Shown: positions 38,001 through 49,841 of the stretch, one piece after another
Layout of the letters: each line of letters starts with the position of its first letter
Numbering within the stretch: the first letter of the stretch is position 1
Assembly: GCF_003369915.1 (NCBI RefSeq)
Contig: NC_046675.1
Coordinates: forward strand, 6,696,001-6,760,000
Length of the DNA stretch: 64,000 nt
From: Drosophila miranda
Taxonomy: Eukaryota; Arthropoda; Insecta; Diptera; Drosophilidae
Direction of reading: 5' to 3'
Notes under the pieces: model-generated
Databases searched by the model: none
Told to the model about the DNA's origin: nothing
What the model saw: the letters and a program-made list of their open reading frames with translations, nothing else
Translations under genes and position numbers: made by a program

Positions 38001-39803
38001 TTAATCATCAAACTCGTGTGGAGTGGGTGGCTGCCAACCGCCAAAGGCCCTCTCCAATTCCACGGCCAGGTGCAGACACAAGCGATCCTGATGGGGCGCC
38101 GCAATTACGGAGAATCCTATCGGCAGGCCCTGTTTATTAACTCCGACTGGCACATGCGTGACCGGCAGGCCGAGAACGTTGAAGATGAGGGTGTAGTCGA
38201 TGCCCCACAACGGCAAAACTGTCCACTTGTGCCTGGCGGCCGGCGAGCTCATGGTGGGGAATAGGAGAACCCCGTTCTCCCCTAGAAATGTCTGTATGTT
38301 GGAATACAAATTGGCATTAGACATCATCGGAGATTGCGTGCACGCTAATTGGCCACTTACACTGAACTCTCCAATGAGCGCCCTGGACTCCGCATGGTAT
38401 TGTTCCATTTGAGGTCTTCCCACAAACGCCTGGCAGCGGCGCATAAGCTCAAAGATCAGGGCGTTGGTTGTGTAACTCGACTGACCGCGGATGCTGCGAA
38501 ACAGTTCGCCCAGAGTCTCGCGCACTTTGCCCGACCCCTCCGTTGGCTCGGCCTCCAGCAGGTAGTCCATCTGGTGCATGCCTGCAATACCGGCCAGGGC
38601 CATCTCCATGGAGTTGCCGAGGCTTGGAAGCTTGGCGCGTTGCACATCCAGACCGAGGGCTTTCAAGTGCACCACAGCCTTGCGAATTGCGTTTTGGATC
38701 TCCCCCTCCACCGACTGATGCATCCATCCGTTGATACCTTCGAACCCCATGGCATAGTGGATCTTCAGTTGGCTTAACTGGAAGGGTTCCCTCAAGCGCA
38801 GTGTGGCTGCCTTCTCGCGGCCAGCCATCACCTCGAGGAGATCAGGTAGATCCACGGCGAAGCGACTGATGGGTCCCTCCACCAGATATTGCTCAAAATC
38901 CTCGGCGATCGAGTTGGGGAAATGACCGCCCACTGATACCACTCCGCCGGACGACTTGTGGCCAAAGATGCCGCAGTATAGACTCGGGATGCGAATGGAG
39001 CCGCCAATGTCTGAGCCGATGCCGAAGAGGGAGGCGCCAGCGGCATTTAAGGAGCCCTGAAAGGAAACTCTTTCGTTCATCGCAACATAGGGTTGAGGGG
39101 AATGTTACTACTCACCTCACCTCCAGAACTGCCACCGGGTGTGCGCTCAAAGTCGTACGGATTGAGGCAGCGGCCATTGAGCATGGTGTCCGTCTCAATG
39201 CTGAAGCAGTACTCGGGCGTGGCAGAGACCAGCAATGGAATGGCTCCCGCAGAACGAATGCGCTTCACGGCGACGCCATCGTCCTGCGCTTTCACATTCC
39301 TTCTGGCCAAACTTCCCACGGCAAAGGTCATGCCGCCCAGGGCACAAGATTCTTTCACTGTTAGCGGAAGTCCCAGAAGGGGGCGATCTTTGAACAGCTT
39401 CTCCACATCGTTCGAACGGGCTATGAGGTCATCAGCTGACGCTGCTTCCTGCAGAGCTTCGGGAAAACGAGACTCGACCAAAGCATTCAAATGAGGATTG
39501 ACCGCCTCTATGCGTTCTATGTAGGCCTTAACGAGTTCCACGGAAGTCAACTGAAGTAGCAATAGATTAGCAGTCGAACCAAAATATTGATTTGTATTTC
39601 TCTTCCTTCATATCGACTCTCACCTGTCGCGTACGCAGACGTTTGCGCAGCTCCTGGACGGTCAGCGTAAGCAGGCGATTCCTTATGGGCGGCAACAGGG
39701 TTTTTCGTGGTTTCGGCGGGTACCAGAATCTGTCCAGCAGCGGTCCGACTATCAGGGCGATTGCCTTAACGGCAATCACAATTAAACGCAGAAATAATTC
39801 CAT
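38001..39803 (-). CDS. Amidase-signature hydrolase, FAAH2-like (complete copy)
   Basis: Probable membrane-anchored fatty acid amide hydrolase. Exons 39803-39624, 39550-39116, 39056-38361 and 38291-38001 give 533 codons plus stop, the usual FAAH2 length. A hydrophobic N-terminal anchor (MELFLRLIVIAVKAIALIVG) is followed by the amidase signature with the Lys-Ser-Ser triad: Lys in LTVKES, Ser in PGGSSGGE and Ser in GSDIGGSIRIP. The start is placed at MELF rather than the ATG 12 bases upstream, by analogy with MEIIL in the paralogue. The last intron (38360-38292) is 69 bp, in frame and without a stop. The intron position is supported by a GT-AG intron at the same place in the paralogue. D. melanogaster CG7900/CG7910 are likely relatives. 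This is the only copy of the triplicated amidase with a promoter. Confidence 0.85.
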
Positions 39804-40304
39804 TTCAGCCCGCACGCGATGGCGAATGGAGAGGTATTATATGGGGAAGAGAATTCACAAAACTTTCCGGTGTAAAACGTGTATAGCACATACACTGCAC
39901 ATATATATAGTCAGCAGAGGCAGCAGTAAAAGCAGAAACAGAAGAGAGAGACAAACAACAAAGGTAGAAACAGACTGGCAGGAAGAGAGGGAGTGAGAGC
40001 GATCACAAGCAAGCGGTAAACGCGAGCGAGAGTGGGCTTGTGTTTACTAAAATACCTCTCACGGCTTCTAGCTGTCACTCTCACTCAACTCTGTTACCAA
40101 TACGAATTTGTAATCTGTGTTAAGAAGTGTATAATAATAAGGGCTCGCGTACACTGTAGCTGAAAGCTTAACTGATCTGAGAGCTTTTTTCAGGCAGAAT
40201 CAGCTGGCAGGTACATTGTACGCTGATCTGATTGCTGAAAGCTGAAAGCTATTATCTCCCTTTGTCTCCCTCCTTAAGTGGCATCAAATAATTATCAAGA
40301 TAAT
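39804..40304 (-). promoter_or_regulatory. Upstream region of the complete amidase
   Basis: About 500 bp between the amidase start and the DINE-1-like element. It includes a purine-rich stretch (39910-40010) and, at 40150-40250, several ctgaaagct motifs whose inverted counterparts lie beyond the element at 41971-41995. I do not see a clear TATA box. No coding sequence. Confidence 0.35.
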
Positions 40305-41945
40305 TATTATACCCGATACTCAAAATGAGTATTGGGGTATATTAGATTTGTGGTGCAAATGGATTTGTGTAACGTCCAGAAGGAATCGTTTCCGACCCCA
40401 TAAAGTATATATATTCTTGATCAGCATTAATAGCCGAGTCCATTGAGCCCTGTTTGTCTGTCCGTCCGTCCGTCTGTCCGTCCCTATCAGCGCCTAGTGC
40501 TCAAAGACTACAAGAGCTAGAGCAACGACATTTTATATCCAGACTTCTGTGATATGTCACTGTTACAAGTATATTTCAAAACTTGCCCCGCCCACTGCCG
40601 CCCCCAAAACGGGCGTAAATCTGCAGCATCTACAATTTCAAAAATACGAGAAAACAAACAAAACGCACAATTGTAGAGGATGACTATATCTTCTATATCT
40701 TATATCTATATAATTATTCAATTAAAATCAAAAATAACAATTATATTAATAATTAAACAATAAAAATCAAGAATAACAATTATAATAATAGTTATTTAAT
40801 AAAAATCAAGAATAACAATTATAATAATAGTTATTCAATAAAAATCAAGAATAACAATTATAATAATAGCTATTCAATAAAAATCAAGAATAACAATTAT
40901 AATAATAGTTATTCAATAAAAATCAAGAATAACAATTATAATAATAATTATTCAATAAAAATCAAGAATAACAATTATAATAATAGTTATTCAATAAAAA
41001 TCAAGAATAACAATTATAATAATAATTATTCAATAAAAATCAACAATAATAGTTATTCTAATAGTTATTCGATAAAAATCAGAATAATAATTATTCAATA
41101 AAAATCAAGAATAACAATTATAATAATAGTTATTCAATAAAAATCAAGAATAACAATTATAATAATAGTTATTCAATAAAAATCAAGAATAACAATTATA
41201 ATAATAGTTATTCAATAAAAGTCAAGAATAACAATTATAATAATAATTAAACAATAAAAATCAAGAATAACAATTATAATAATAGTTATTCAATAAAAAT
41301 CAAGAATAACAATTATAATAATAGTTATTCAATAAAAATCAAGAATAACAATTATAATAATAATTATTCAATAAAAATCAAGAATAATAGTTATAATAAT
41401 AGTTATTCGATAAAAATCAGAATAATAATTATTCAATAAAAATTAAGAATAAGAGTTATAATAATAGTTATTCAATCAAAATCAGAATAATAATTATTCA
41501 ATAAAAATTAAGAATAAGAGTTATAATAATAGTTACTCAATCAAAATCAGAATAATAATTATACAGTAAAAATCAAGAATAATAGTTATAATAATAGTTA
41601 TTCGATAAAAATCAGAATAATAATTATTCAATAAAAATCAGGAATAAGAGTTATAATAATAGTTATTCAACAAAAATCTGAATAATAATTATTAAAAAAA
41701 AATCAAGAAAATTAATTATAATAATAATTATTCAATAAAAATCAGAATAATAATATTCAATTATTCAATAAAAATCAGAATAATAATTATTCAATAAAAA
41801 TCAGGAATAATAGTTGTAATAATAGTTATTCAATCAAAATCAGAATAATAATTATTCAATAAAAATCAAGAATAATAGTTATAATAATAGTTATTCAATA
41901 AAAATCAAGAATAATAATCTCCGCCGTAACTCACAACGTTCCGCC
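40305..41945 (+). mobile_element. DINE-1-like element with internal tandem-repeat expansion
   Basis: It opens tatacccgatactcaaaatgagtat at 40308, shares ~400 bp of DINE-1-type sequence with the element at 29653, and ends with cgtaactcacaacgttccgcctcgtc (near 41945), matching the same 3' end. Between the two is a ~1.2-kb AT-rich minisatellite in place of the usual middle. Non-coding. Helitron-like elements with internal tandem arrays are known in Drosophila. Confidence 0.7.
40713..41917. repeat. AT-rich minisatellite, 39-bp period
   Basis: Tandem copies of a 39-bp unit (aataaaaatcaagaataaca followed by attataataatagttattc) recur at exactly 39-bp steps at 40759, 40798, 40837 and onward. Towards the right the array alternates full units with shortened ~26-bp forms (aataaaaatcagaataataattattc), giving a higher-order pattern. 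About 30 units in all. Confidence 0.93.
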
Positions 41946-42927
41946 TCGTCATTATATTATTAATTATTATTAAGCTTTTTCAGCTTTCAGCTCAGTGCGT
42001 TTGTTTTCTTTTCTGCGACATTTAGGCATCCAAATAATTTTTGTAGACATCTTTAGAATTGTTAGTACAAAGTAAATACATATATTAACAGAAAATAAAA
42101 AACATTTTCAGGATTAAAATTGAAAAATATTTACAGATTTCAATACATGTCTCTTTTGGATCTTTAAATTGCCAGCCTGTGCCTATGTGATGAATATTTA
42201 AAAGATATTTTAAATACATGCACATCACACAAGTAGGCACAACAAATTTTAATGTAGTCATTGCTGTAGTCAATGAGATCTAAAAGTTCCATTCTGAAAA
42301 ATTTTTCTAATTTGTTTTCCTATTTGCACAGGTATTAAGTAGCCCTGATTATTTTCAATATGTTAGACAGACATTATGGATTAAGAATCCTCTTTTCTTA
42401 ATCTTGCCAAAAAAATACCGAGTAAATTAACTTTTGCTGATTTGAAAAGGTTTTCAAATGAAATCTTATGAAATAATATATCAATTGGTTAAATTAGTTA
42501 ACTTTCAATAAATTCAGAAATTAATATATTTAAATGCTTTTTAGCATGGTGGACATCTTTTATCTATAATATCCTCGAAAAAAGATGGTTATTGATAAAA
42601 GTTTTTTCTCAAATATCTGAAGAAAAGTCCAGAAAATTGTCCTAACCTTGGCTTACGGTATATCTCTTAACTTTTATTACACCAGAAGCGATTAGAATAA
42701 TGAAAAAAGGTCATAATTTGTCTTTTATTTTGTTGCAATAATTATAATCGTATGATTGTGATGAATTACATAACGGTAGATCGGTAAGATAATGATAGTT
42801 ATGGTAATTACCATTTCGACTTCAAGTGCCGTCTGGCCGCTCGAGTACGAGTATATTAAACAATCCGTCATTGAACTTTTAAACAATCAAATGAACTAAA
42901 CCACAAACCTTAACTTAACTGGAAATT
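41946..42927. other. AT-rich spacer 3' of the second amidase
   Basis: No credible coding sequence or known repeat is seen, apart from the cagctttcagct motif at 41980-41992. It should include the 3' UTR of the amidase ending at 42928. Minus-strand AATAAA-like signals occur (for example TTTATT near 42725). Confidence 0.45.
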
Positions 42928-44852
42928 TCACTTAGAATTAATTGCGTGCGGCACTGGTGGCACCCAGCCCTCGAAGACGGCCTCAAGCTCGGCGGCAATC
43001 TGTAGACAGAGCTTGTCCTGGTAGGGAGCCGCCACCACCTGGATGCCAATTGGCATGCCGCGCTGGTTAAGGCCCATTGGCACATGGGTGGCCGGCAGAC
43101 CCAGGATATTGAAGAGCAACATGTTGTCAATGCCCGTCGTGTTCAGCACGGAGGTGTGGAAGCCGAGCGCGCTCGTGTGGAAGGTGGGCAGCAGCAGGAC
43201 ACCGCGATCGCCCAAAAGTTGCTGTGAAAGATGTGTGCACAAGCCATCGTATAGGGACATTTTGGATGGTTTCGATTCACTTCAACTTACAATTATGTGT
43301 TCTTTGATCTTTTTCACTTCATCGCGGTATTCTTGCATGTTCCCAGAGGCCATGAGTCCATTGAAGCGTTGCATCAACTCCAGGAACATTGCCTCCTTGG
43401 TGAACAGCGAGTGCCCGATGAGGCTGTTCATGAACTCCATGATCAAAAGGCGCATGGAGGGCGGACGATCGGGTCGCTGTGTCACAATGCTGGGCATGCC
43501 CTTCAGATCTACCAGAGACACCAAGGCAATCTCCAAGGAGTTACTAAGAAAACTGAAGTCCATCTGTTGGGGTAATTTATAGATTAGATCAAGGTGATAA
43601 CCTGTTTGGAAGTTTGGTGACCTTTTTGGCGTTGATGCCAGCTTTCTCAAAGCATTTCACAGCTTTCGTTACGGCCATCTTGATCTCAAAGTCCACCACG
43701 GGATGGGTGAAAGAGTTCAGGCCGGAATAGCCATAAGAATAGTAGATCTAAGAAGTAGAAGACTATCAGAGAGATGTCTTTGATCTTAAGTGGTGAGACA
43801 TAACCTTTATGTCCTTGAGGGGCACGGTTTCTTCCATCTTCAGCTTGTGCTTGTTGTCTCCCGCCATGATCTCGAGGAGCAGCGGCATGTCACGGGCAAA
43901 GCGTGTGATGGGTCCAATCTGCAGCATGTCCGGAAAACTCTTGTCCGTCAGCGAGTAGGGGAAGTGACCCTTGACCGATGTCAGACCCCCCGTCGGCTTG
44001 TGCCCAAAAACTCCACAGAACAACGCGGGCAAACGGATGGAGCCACTAATGTCAGAGCCAACGCCAAAGGTGGTGGCGCCGCAGCCATTGAGCGTTCCCT
44101 CGCCTCCGGAGGAGCCCGCCGAAGTCCGACGCATGTCATAGGGATTCAGACAGCGCCCATTGATCACGGTGCTCGTCTCGAAGCTCATGCAGAACTCGGG
44201 AGTGGCGGAGACGAGCAGCGGAATGCCGCCGGCGGCACGGAGGAGCTCCACCACATCTCCATCCTTGGCGGCCTTCATGTCCTTGCGGATAATGCTGCCC
44301 ACGGAATAGGACAGGCCTAAAAGGATCGGGAAATCAGCTGGGAGTGGTTTCAAACCTACCTTAATGATTACCCTTAACGCCGCACGATTCCTTGACGGTG
44401 AATGGGATACCCAGGATCGGGTATCGCGTGTACAGGGCCACCCGATCGAACTCTGTGCTGGCACGGGCTATGAAGTCATCGGCGAGCCGGGCGTCAGTCA
44501 GGGCCGCCTTGAAGCGCTCATCGACCACGGCATTTAGGGAGGGATTCACTTCACGGACACGTGCGATGTACGCACTGACCAACTGAACCGAACTAATCTG
44601 GGGATGAAAATGACATGCAAATGCATGCAAATGTGGCGATTGCTGGGCATGACGTTTGGATCGATTGGAGCAGAGACTAACCTCGCCGCGACGCAATTGG
44701 GTGGCCAGCTCAACGACGGATCTGTTCAGCAGGGGATCACTGATGGGCGGACAGTTGGGAGGCCTGCGGACCATCACCAGATCCAGAATTTTGTTCACCA
44801 ACATGCCGAAGGCATTCAGCGCAAAGGCCAGCAGTCGCAGGATGATCTCCAT
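42928..44852 (-). CDS. Amidase-signature hydrolase, FAAH2-like (second paralogue)
   Basis: Exons 44852-44682, 44597-44372, 44316-43805, 43747-43622, 43563-43291 and 43221-42928 join in frame to 533 codons plus stop, the same length as the amidase at 38001-39803. An N-terminal hydrophobic anchor (MEIILRLLAFALNAFGMLV) is present. The triad residues are visible: Lys in FTVKESC, Ser in AGSSGGE and Ser in GSDISGSIRLP. Two introns are absent from the first paralogue, while the intron before QLLGDRG matches its 69-bp in-frame intron. The predicted activity is hydrolysis of fatty acid amides at a membrane. It lies outside the triplicated block. It is an old tandem paralogue, the pair probably corresponding to D. 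melanogaster CG7900 and CG7910. Confidence 0.85.
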
Positions 44853-45597
44853 GTCAAGCGATTACTCCGATGTACACGAAGGGGAGAGGGCGGTCTGGGG
44901 TCACCGAAGGTGGCCTGAATTCAAATCGGAAGAACTTTGAACGGTGTGACGGAAGTGGACTAGCTGGACGTGGAGGTGGGGCTGCTTGATCGGCTCTGGA
45001 ACACCACCGAACGCATTGACTACGGATCGCGGACTACGCGTGTCGATTCAAAATGAAACGAATTTCATTGTTTCATTGTCTGAATTTGAATTTGAGTTTA
45101 GTTTCAGAGTAGCAGGCATTTTCCAGCACTCACTCGAAAAACAGAATAGGGCTGGAGAGAAATGCAGAGGAATGAATGAATGAATGAAGTGAATCATTTC
45201 CCAAATAAATAATCGCGAGGAGGGGTTTGTCATGATAGATGCATTTATTTCTGTATGTTTATTAGTAATCATTTAGTTATTGTTACACTTATCACTTACG
45301 TGCTAAAGGAAAGTTCAACAAATGCAAAAACTGTTAGCACATTAACTACTCTTTAAACAAAACGTAAGTCGAAACGGCTATAAGCCCGATCATAACAAAT
45401 AACAGGGTACTTGGAGACAGTACAGTTGTAGGAGAGACAGCGAATGATTCGTAGAATGAGAGTAAACTCAGTTAGGCAACTTGGTAAAGGCGCGAAAGAG
45501 ACGTCTATACGTATATGAATATATCTTGTTGTTCTTGGCATTGCTCCAAAATTGACATCTATGTATGTATGCTTAGGTATATGTATGTATGCAGCTA

Positions 45598-45630
<33 letters not shown>

Positions 45631-46580
45631 GATAGATATAGGTATATATGTATCATTCTCTGGCCGATCTGGGAAACTTGCTTAGCATATTTCAATAGAC
45701 AATTACGTGGGTATGTTTGCTCGTACTATCTTTCTCCATAGAAAACTGAACATGACATCGATCCATTTAATCCTAAAACGGCAATGCTTCGTTAAGCTGT
45801 AGAAAACTGCTGGTTATTCTAAGGTATTTCTCTTCGAAGCATTACCGTTTTGGGATTCAAAGTTACAGAACCCTTTTAAGGCTAAATTCTCCATCTTTCT
45901 CTCTACTTTATTTGGTTTCTTGGTTACATCATTCATATGTCTGATTATCATTGATATTTTCTGTAGATTTGTATCTGAGGAGGGGGGATATGTGTCTGTA
46001 ATCATGTTTGTGGGTTCTAGTCTCGCGTGTTCTGTATAATATTATTATTACTATTATTATAATTATTATTATTATGTATATATTTGTTGTAGTTCTATAT
46101 TGTATGGTTTAGCATTAAAATATTTATTGTCTAAAACATTTCGCCCCGAGCTTAGTGCCACCCTAGACCTAGATCTATACCTTCCCCCCGAAAATATCTG
46201 CCCCCCCAATTCTAACTAGCACACACCTTTGGCTACTTACAGATAACTTTCTTCGCTTTCTTTCCATTTCTAAAACACTGTTTAAATTTATAATTCAATT
46301 AGTGTCTTTCTTTCTAATATTTCTACTTATTTTCGGTTGTTCACAGTCTGATTGGATCCACGAAATTTCGGTTTAGCGGAGCACTTCCCGTGCACACAGA
46401 AATCTTATAGGCCTAGGGAGGTTTTCGGGTATCGGCTTGGGGGTTCGGGCTCAAAACTCTCGGGGCTCACGAGAGCTTTGGGCCGTCTTCTCTTTACGGG
46501 AAGTGCAATGCCAAACCGATCCTGGAATTTATACTGTGGATTCACCATATTATTGGATGTGGATGTGGGACTATCCCATC
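44853..46580. other. Amidase promoter and mAChR-B 3' UTR region
   Basis: The left part is the upstream region of the amidase starting at 44852. Most of the rest is AT-rich and likely the mAChR-B 3' UTR on the minus strand, with AATAAA candidates at TTTATT 46122-46127 and near 45242. No other coding sequence is credible. Confidence 0.45.
45588..45635. repeat. TATATG microsatellite
   Basis: About five consecutive tatatg hexamers lie within a wider tatg/tata-rich stretch. Confidence 0.85.
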
Positions 46581-49500
46581 TTAGGTCATGTGCAGATCCC
46601 CCTTGAGGATGCGTGTAAAGGTCTTCTTGAACTGCTGGTTGGCCAGGGCGTAGCAGAAGGGGTTCATCGGACTGTTGGCATAGCACAGGAAGTACGAGAA
46701 CATGTACAGATGCTCGTTGGTGCACGGCGGATTTCGGCAGAATCCCTCGACCAGGGCCAACACATGGTAGGGCGTCCAACAGGCCACAAAACAGCCCAAG
46801 ATGAACGAGATCGTGCGGAACGCTTTGCGGGCACGATTCTCGGACTTGGACTTCTGTCTACCGCCTCCACCTAGCGCCAAGGGTAGGGCCTTCTTGCTCT
46901 TAAAGTGCTTGCCAATCGAGTGGATGAAGGCCCGCTTGCTGGAGCCGCGATTCGAGATGCCGTCGGTCTTCTGCTGTGACTCCTCCTCCCGATCTCGTCT
47001 GCTGCCGCCAGCCAATCCACCCCCGCCGCCAGAGCTGCTGGTGGTGCCCGAGGTGGAGGGCATCTTGTTGGTGTTACTGTCGGAGGTCTCACGCTCCTCG
47101 ATGCGCTCCAAAGCCGGAGGAGGGGCCGCAGTCTGAGTTGGTGTCCCCGTCGCCGTCGCCAGCGCCTGCTGGGTCTTCACCTTGGGTGAAACCGGCGGCA
47201 TGGGCGAGTACAGTATGGCATCTTTGCTGCTCGTCTCCATGGGACTGGAGGCCCTCCGATGCGGACAATCCGCCAGAAGCTTGCCACTGGGCACGTCCAG
47301 CAGGCAGATGGCCTCGATGCAGCTCTCCCGCCGCACTTTCGCAAAGTCTTCGATGCCTGTGTACGAGACGAGAAGACGTTTTTCAATGGCAACTGCCTCC
47401 TGACTTTGACTCTGGTTCTGATTCTGGTTCTGGCTGTGGTTCAGGCTTAGGCTTAGGTTGAGGCTTTGGCTTTGGCTGGGACTCTGGTTCTTGTTCTGGT
47501 TCTGGTTCTGATTTTGGTTATGGTTCTGGCTGGTTGAGTTATCAGCCTTTGGGAGATGCTTGCGTGCGGGTGGCGGCGGTGGGAGGGCGGGATTCGTTGG
47601 TCTCACGGAGCAGCTGATGGTGTCGTTGGGGGAGGTGTTGTTGGTGGTAGTGATGGTGGCCAGCATGGCAGAGCTCTCGTCCATGTAGCGCAGCTCGGAG
47701 TTGTTGGTCATGAGGTCATAGGTCATGGCCAGCTCGCTGTTCCCCGAGCTATTGCCAAACGGACGATCCGAGTAGTCATCAGACAGGGGAGTGGGACACT
47801 GGAAGGCATCAGGCGGTGGCAAGATGGCCTGCACCAGACCCTGATGCACCTCCTCGCTGGGCACCTCAATGGGGGCCAGGTCGACGGGCGACAGGGGATC
47901 GTTGGTGAACTGAGCGGGGGCCTGGGCCTGGAAGTCAATGAGGCGATCATGCTCCGCTATCTGGGAGAGAGTGGAGCAGGAGGTGCGCTTGGGGGGTCGG
48001 TCCAGTTGGTGGTGCTGGTTCTGGTTCTGGTTCGGGTTCTGGCTGTGGCTGTGGTGCTGCTGGTGCTGATGATGAAGGCGAGCAATGCCCACCTCTTCCT
48101 TGCTCTGGGCCCGCTGCAGACTCGTTTGGTGTGTCGGGTGGTGGTGATGCGGGTGGTGATGCGATGGCGATCGCCCACCGCCCATGGAGTGCATGGCCTC
48201 GATGGACTTGGAGTTGGTGGTGCTCTTTTGCAAGTTACCTTTGCCCCGGGTGGCCAGCAGGGCGGCCTGGGCACCGAACACCAGCCCGATGGAGGAACGC
48301 TTGCGCATGTTGCTCAGCTTCTGTTGGGTGATCAGCTGCTGGGCCTGGTTTACCGACGACTCCTCGTCCGAGTCGAAGGCCGGGCTGCTGGAACGTTCGC
48401 TCTTCTCCGCCTCCACCGCATCGCGCTTGCGCGCCTCCTCGATCTTGGCCGCAGACGCGCGACGTTGCTCCGGGGTCATATTTTCCACCTCCTCGGCGGC
48501 CTGGGCCAGAGGATTGGACTGACCGGAGCCGCTCAGACGCTTGATGACCGTCGTACAGGCGGCACTGGCGCTGTCCAGATCCGTCTGACCGCCGGCCAAC
48601 TCCACCTTTGTCTTAAGTATCTTCTCCTCGATCACACCGATGCCGGCCGCATGTCCTGCCATTCCCGACATGGCCCCGGCACTGAGCGCCACCATGGACT
48701 GCATTTTGCGCTGCTTGGCCTCGCTCCGTTTCTGCATGTCGTAGGCCGTTTTGTAGATGCCCGCGTAAAGGACGAAGAGCACAATCAGCGTGGTCCAGTA
48801 GTAGCCAATGATCAGGGCCGTGTTAAAGATGGGGTCCTTGAGGAACTGCACTGCGCACTGGCCCGGCAACAGGTCGCGCTTACCCGTAAAGTGCTCCCAA
48901 CCGAAGATCGAGATGAAGAACAGAAGGGCGGGGATAATCCACGTGATAGTCACCATGTAAATCACACGAGTCCTGGTCCGCCAGCTGCGGTACTTGGCCG
49001 CAATCTTCACCGAACAGTACCGATCGATGGTGATCAGCAGCACAGTATACTGGGACACCAGGCATACCGTGTAGTCCACCGACAGCCACAGATCGCAGAG
49101 CACTGGCCCCAGGTCCCAGTAGCCCTTCAGCACATAGATCGTATAGAAGGGCATCGAAACGGTTCCTGTGGATGGATGAGAGAAACCGAATGATCATCAG
49201 AAAACCATATCCTTGAGAGCCCTTACCTATCAGCATATCCGTGGCGGCCAGCGAGGCAATGAAGTAGTTACTCGGCTGCCGGATATTCCTGTCCACGATG
49301 AAGGCCAGCAGGACGAGGATGTTGCCGCCCACAGTGAGAATGATGCAAATGGCCAGACAGATGGCAATGAAGATCGTCTGCCAGAGGGCGAACGGCGGCA
49401 GCACGGGCACCAGGACATTGTCCGAGCTCAGGTCCGTGTCCGTGTCGGTGTCCGTGGCAGTGCCACTCCCCGCCGAGTGGTTCTTCAGGCCCAGAGTGCT

Positions 49501-49841
49501 CGTGTCGTTGACATCGAAGTTGCGATACCACTGCAGCTGCTCGTTGGCCGACCACGAGCTGAAGTCAGTGCTCTCGCCATAGATCTTGGTGGCCTCCAGG
49601 AGGCGCTTGCACTCGGCATGGTCTAGGACCCGCTTGAACAGGATGCTGCACAGCTTGTCGCGCTCCTTGTTCAGGCTCCTGCGGTAAAAAATGGTGATAT
49701 TGGAAGAGGGTTGTGCAAACAGTGCTTGGAGACTTACCAGTCGGTGATCCATTTGGATTTGATGGTGTATATGGAGTCCGTGGCATTGCCCAACTCGTCC
49801 TCTCCGCCGTGAAGGCCCACCGACTTGTTTAGAGAGCGCAT
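46581..49841 (-). CDS. mAChR-B: Muscarinic acetylcholine receptor, B type
   Basis: A class A GPCR for acetylcholine in the neuronal plasma membrane. Exons 49841-49738, 49678-49227 and 49165-46581 give 1046 codons plus stop. A ~150-residue extracellular N-terminus with N-glycosylation sites (NAT, NDT, NHS) precedes TM1 ([20 protein letters not shown]). TM3 carries the DRY motif (IDRYCSVK). TM4 and TM5 follow. The third intracellular loop is unusually long (over 500 residues), with His-, Asn/Gln- and Ser-rich low-complexity tracts. TM6 ([18 protein letters not shown]) and TM7 with [18 protein letters not shown] complete the fold, and the C-tail is short. A huge third loop is typical of insect muscarinic receptors. 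B rather than A type is inferred from the neighbourhood (Act88F) and is less certain. The start MRSLNKSVG is the first ATG giving a sensible N-terminus, though upstream in-frame ATGs exist. Confidence 0.85.

Larger units (their letters stand above)
24268..39147. repeat. Tandem duplication unit 3, opened by a retroelement (14880 bp)
   Basis: The third unit starts like the others at caaagtgttcatg. It continues through importin-4 copy 3 to 29063, is interrupted by the 8.2-kb gypsy-like element, and resumes at 37283. At 39148 it runs into unique sequence (ctcaaag|tcgtacgg), where units 1 and 2 instead restart. This is therefore the unit that retains the amidase 5' exons. Without the insertion it would be close to 6.66 kb. 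It is the most diverged of the three, including a ~18-bp deletion near 37348. Confidence 0.93.

Noticed and set aside
10931-39147. The triplication as an assembly artefact
   Set aside because: The units differ by private substitutions, an 11-bp indel and an 8.2-kb insertion, and the junctions share one precise breakpoint. A simple assembly duplication would be identical.
40713-41917. CRISPR-like array
   Set aside because: Units are contiguous 39-bp repeats without distinct spacers in an insect genome. It is a minisatellite.
47556-49193. 545-codon open frame on the + strand opposite mAChR-B
   Set aside because: It mirrors the GC-rich codon bias of the real receptor exon, has no domain, and is low-complexity His/Val/Gly-rich. 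It is an antisense shadow.
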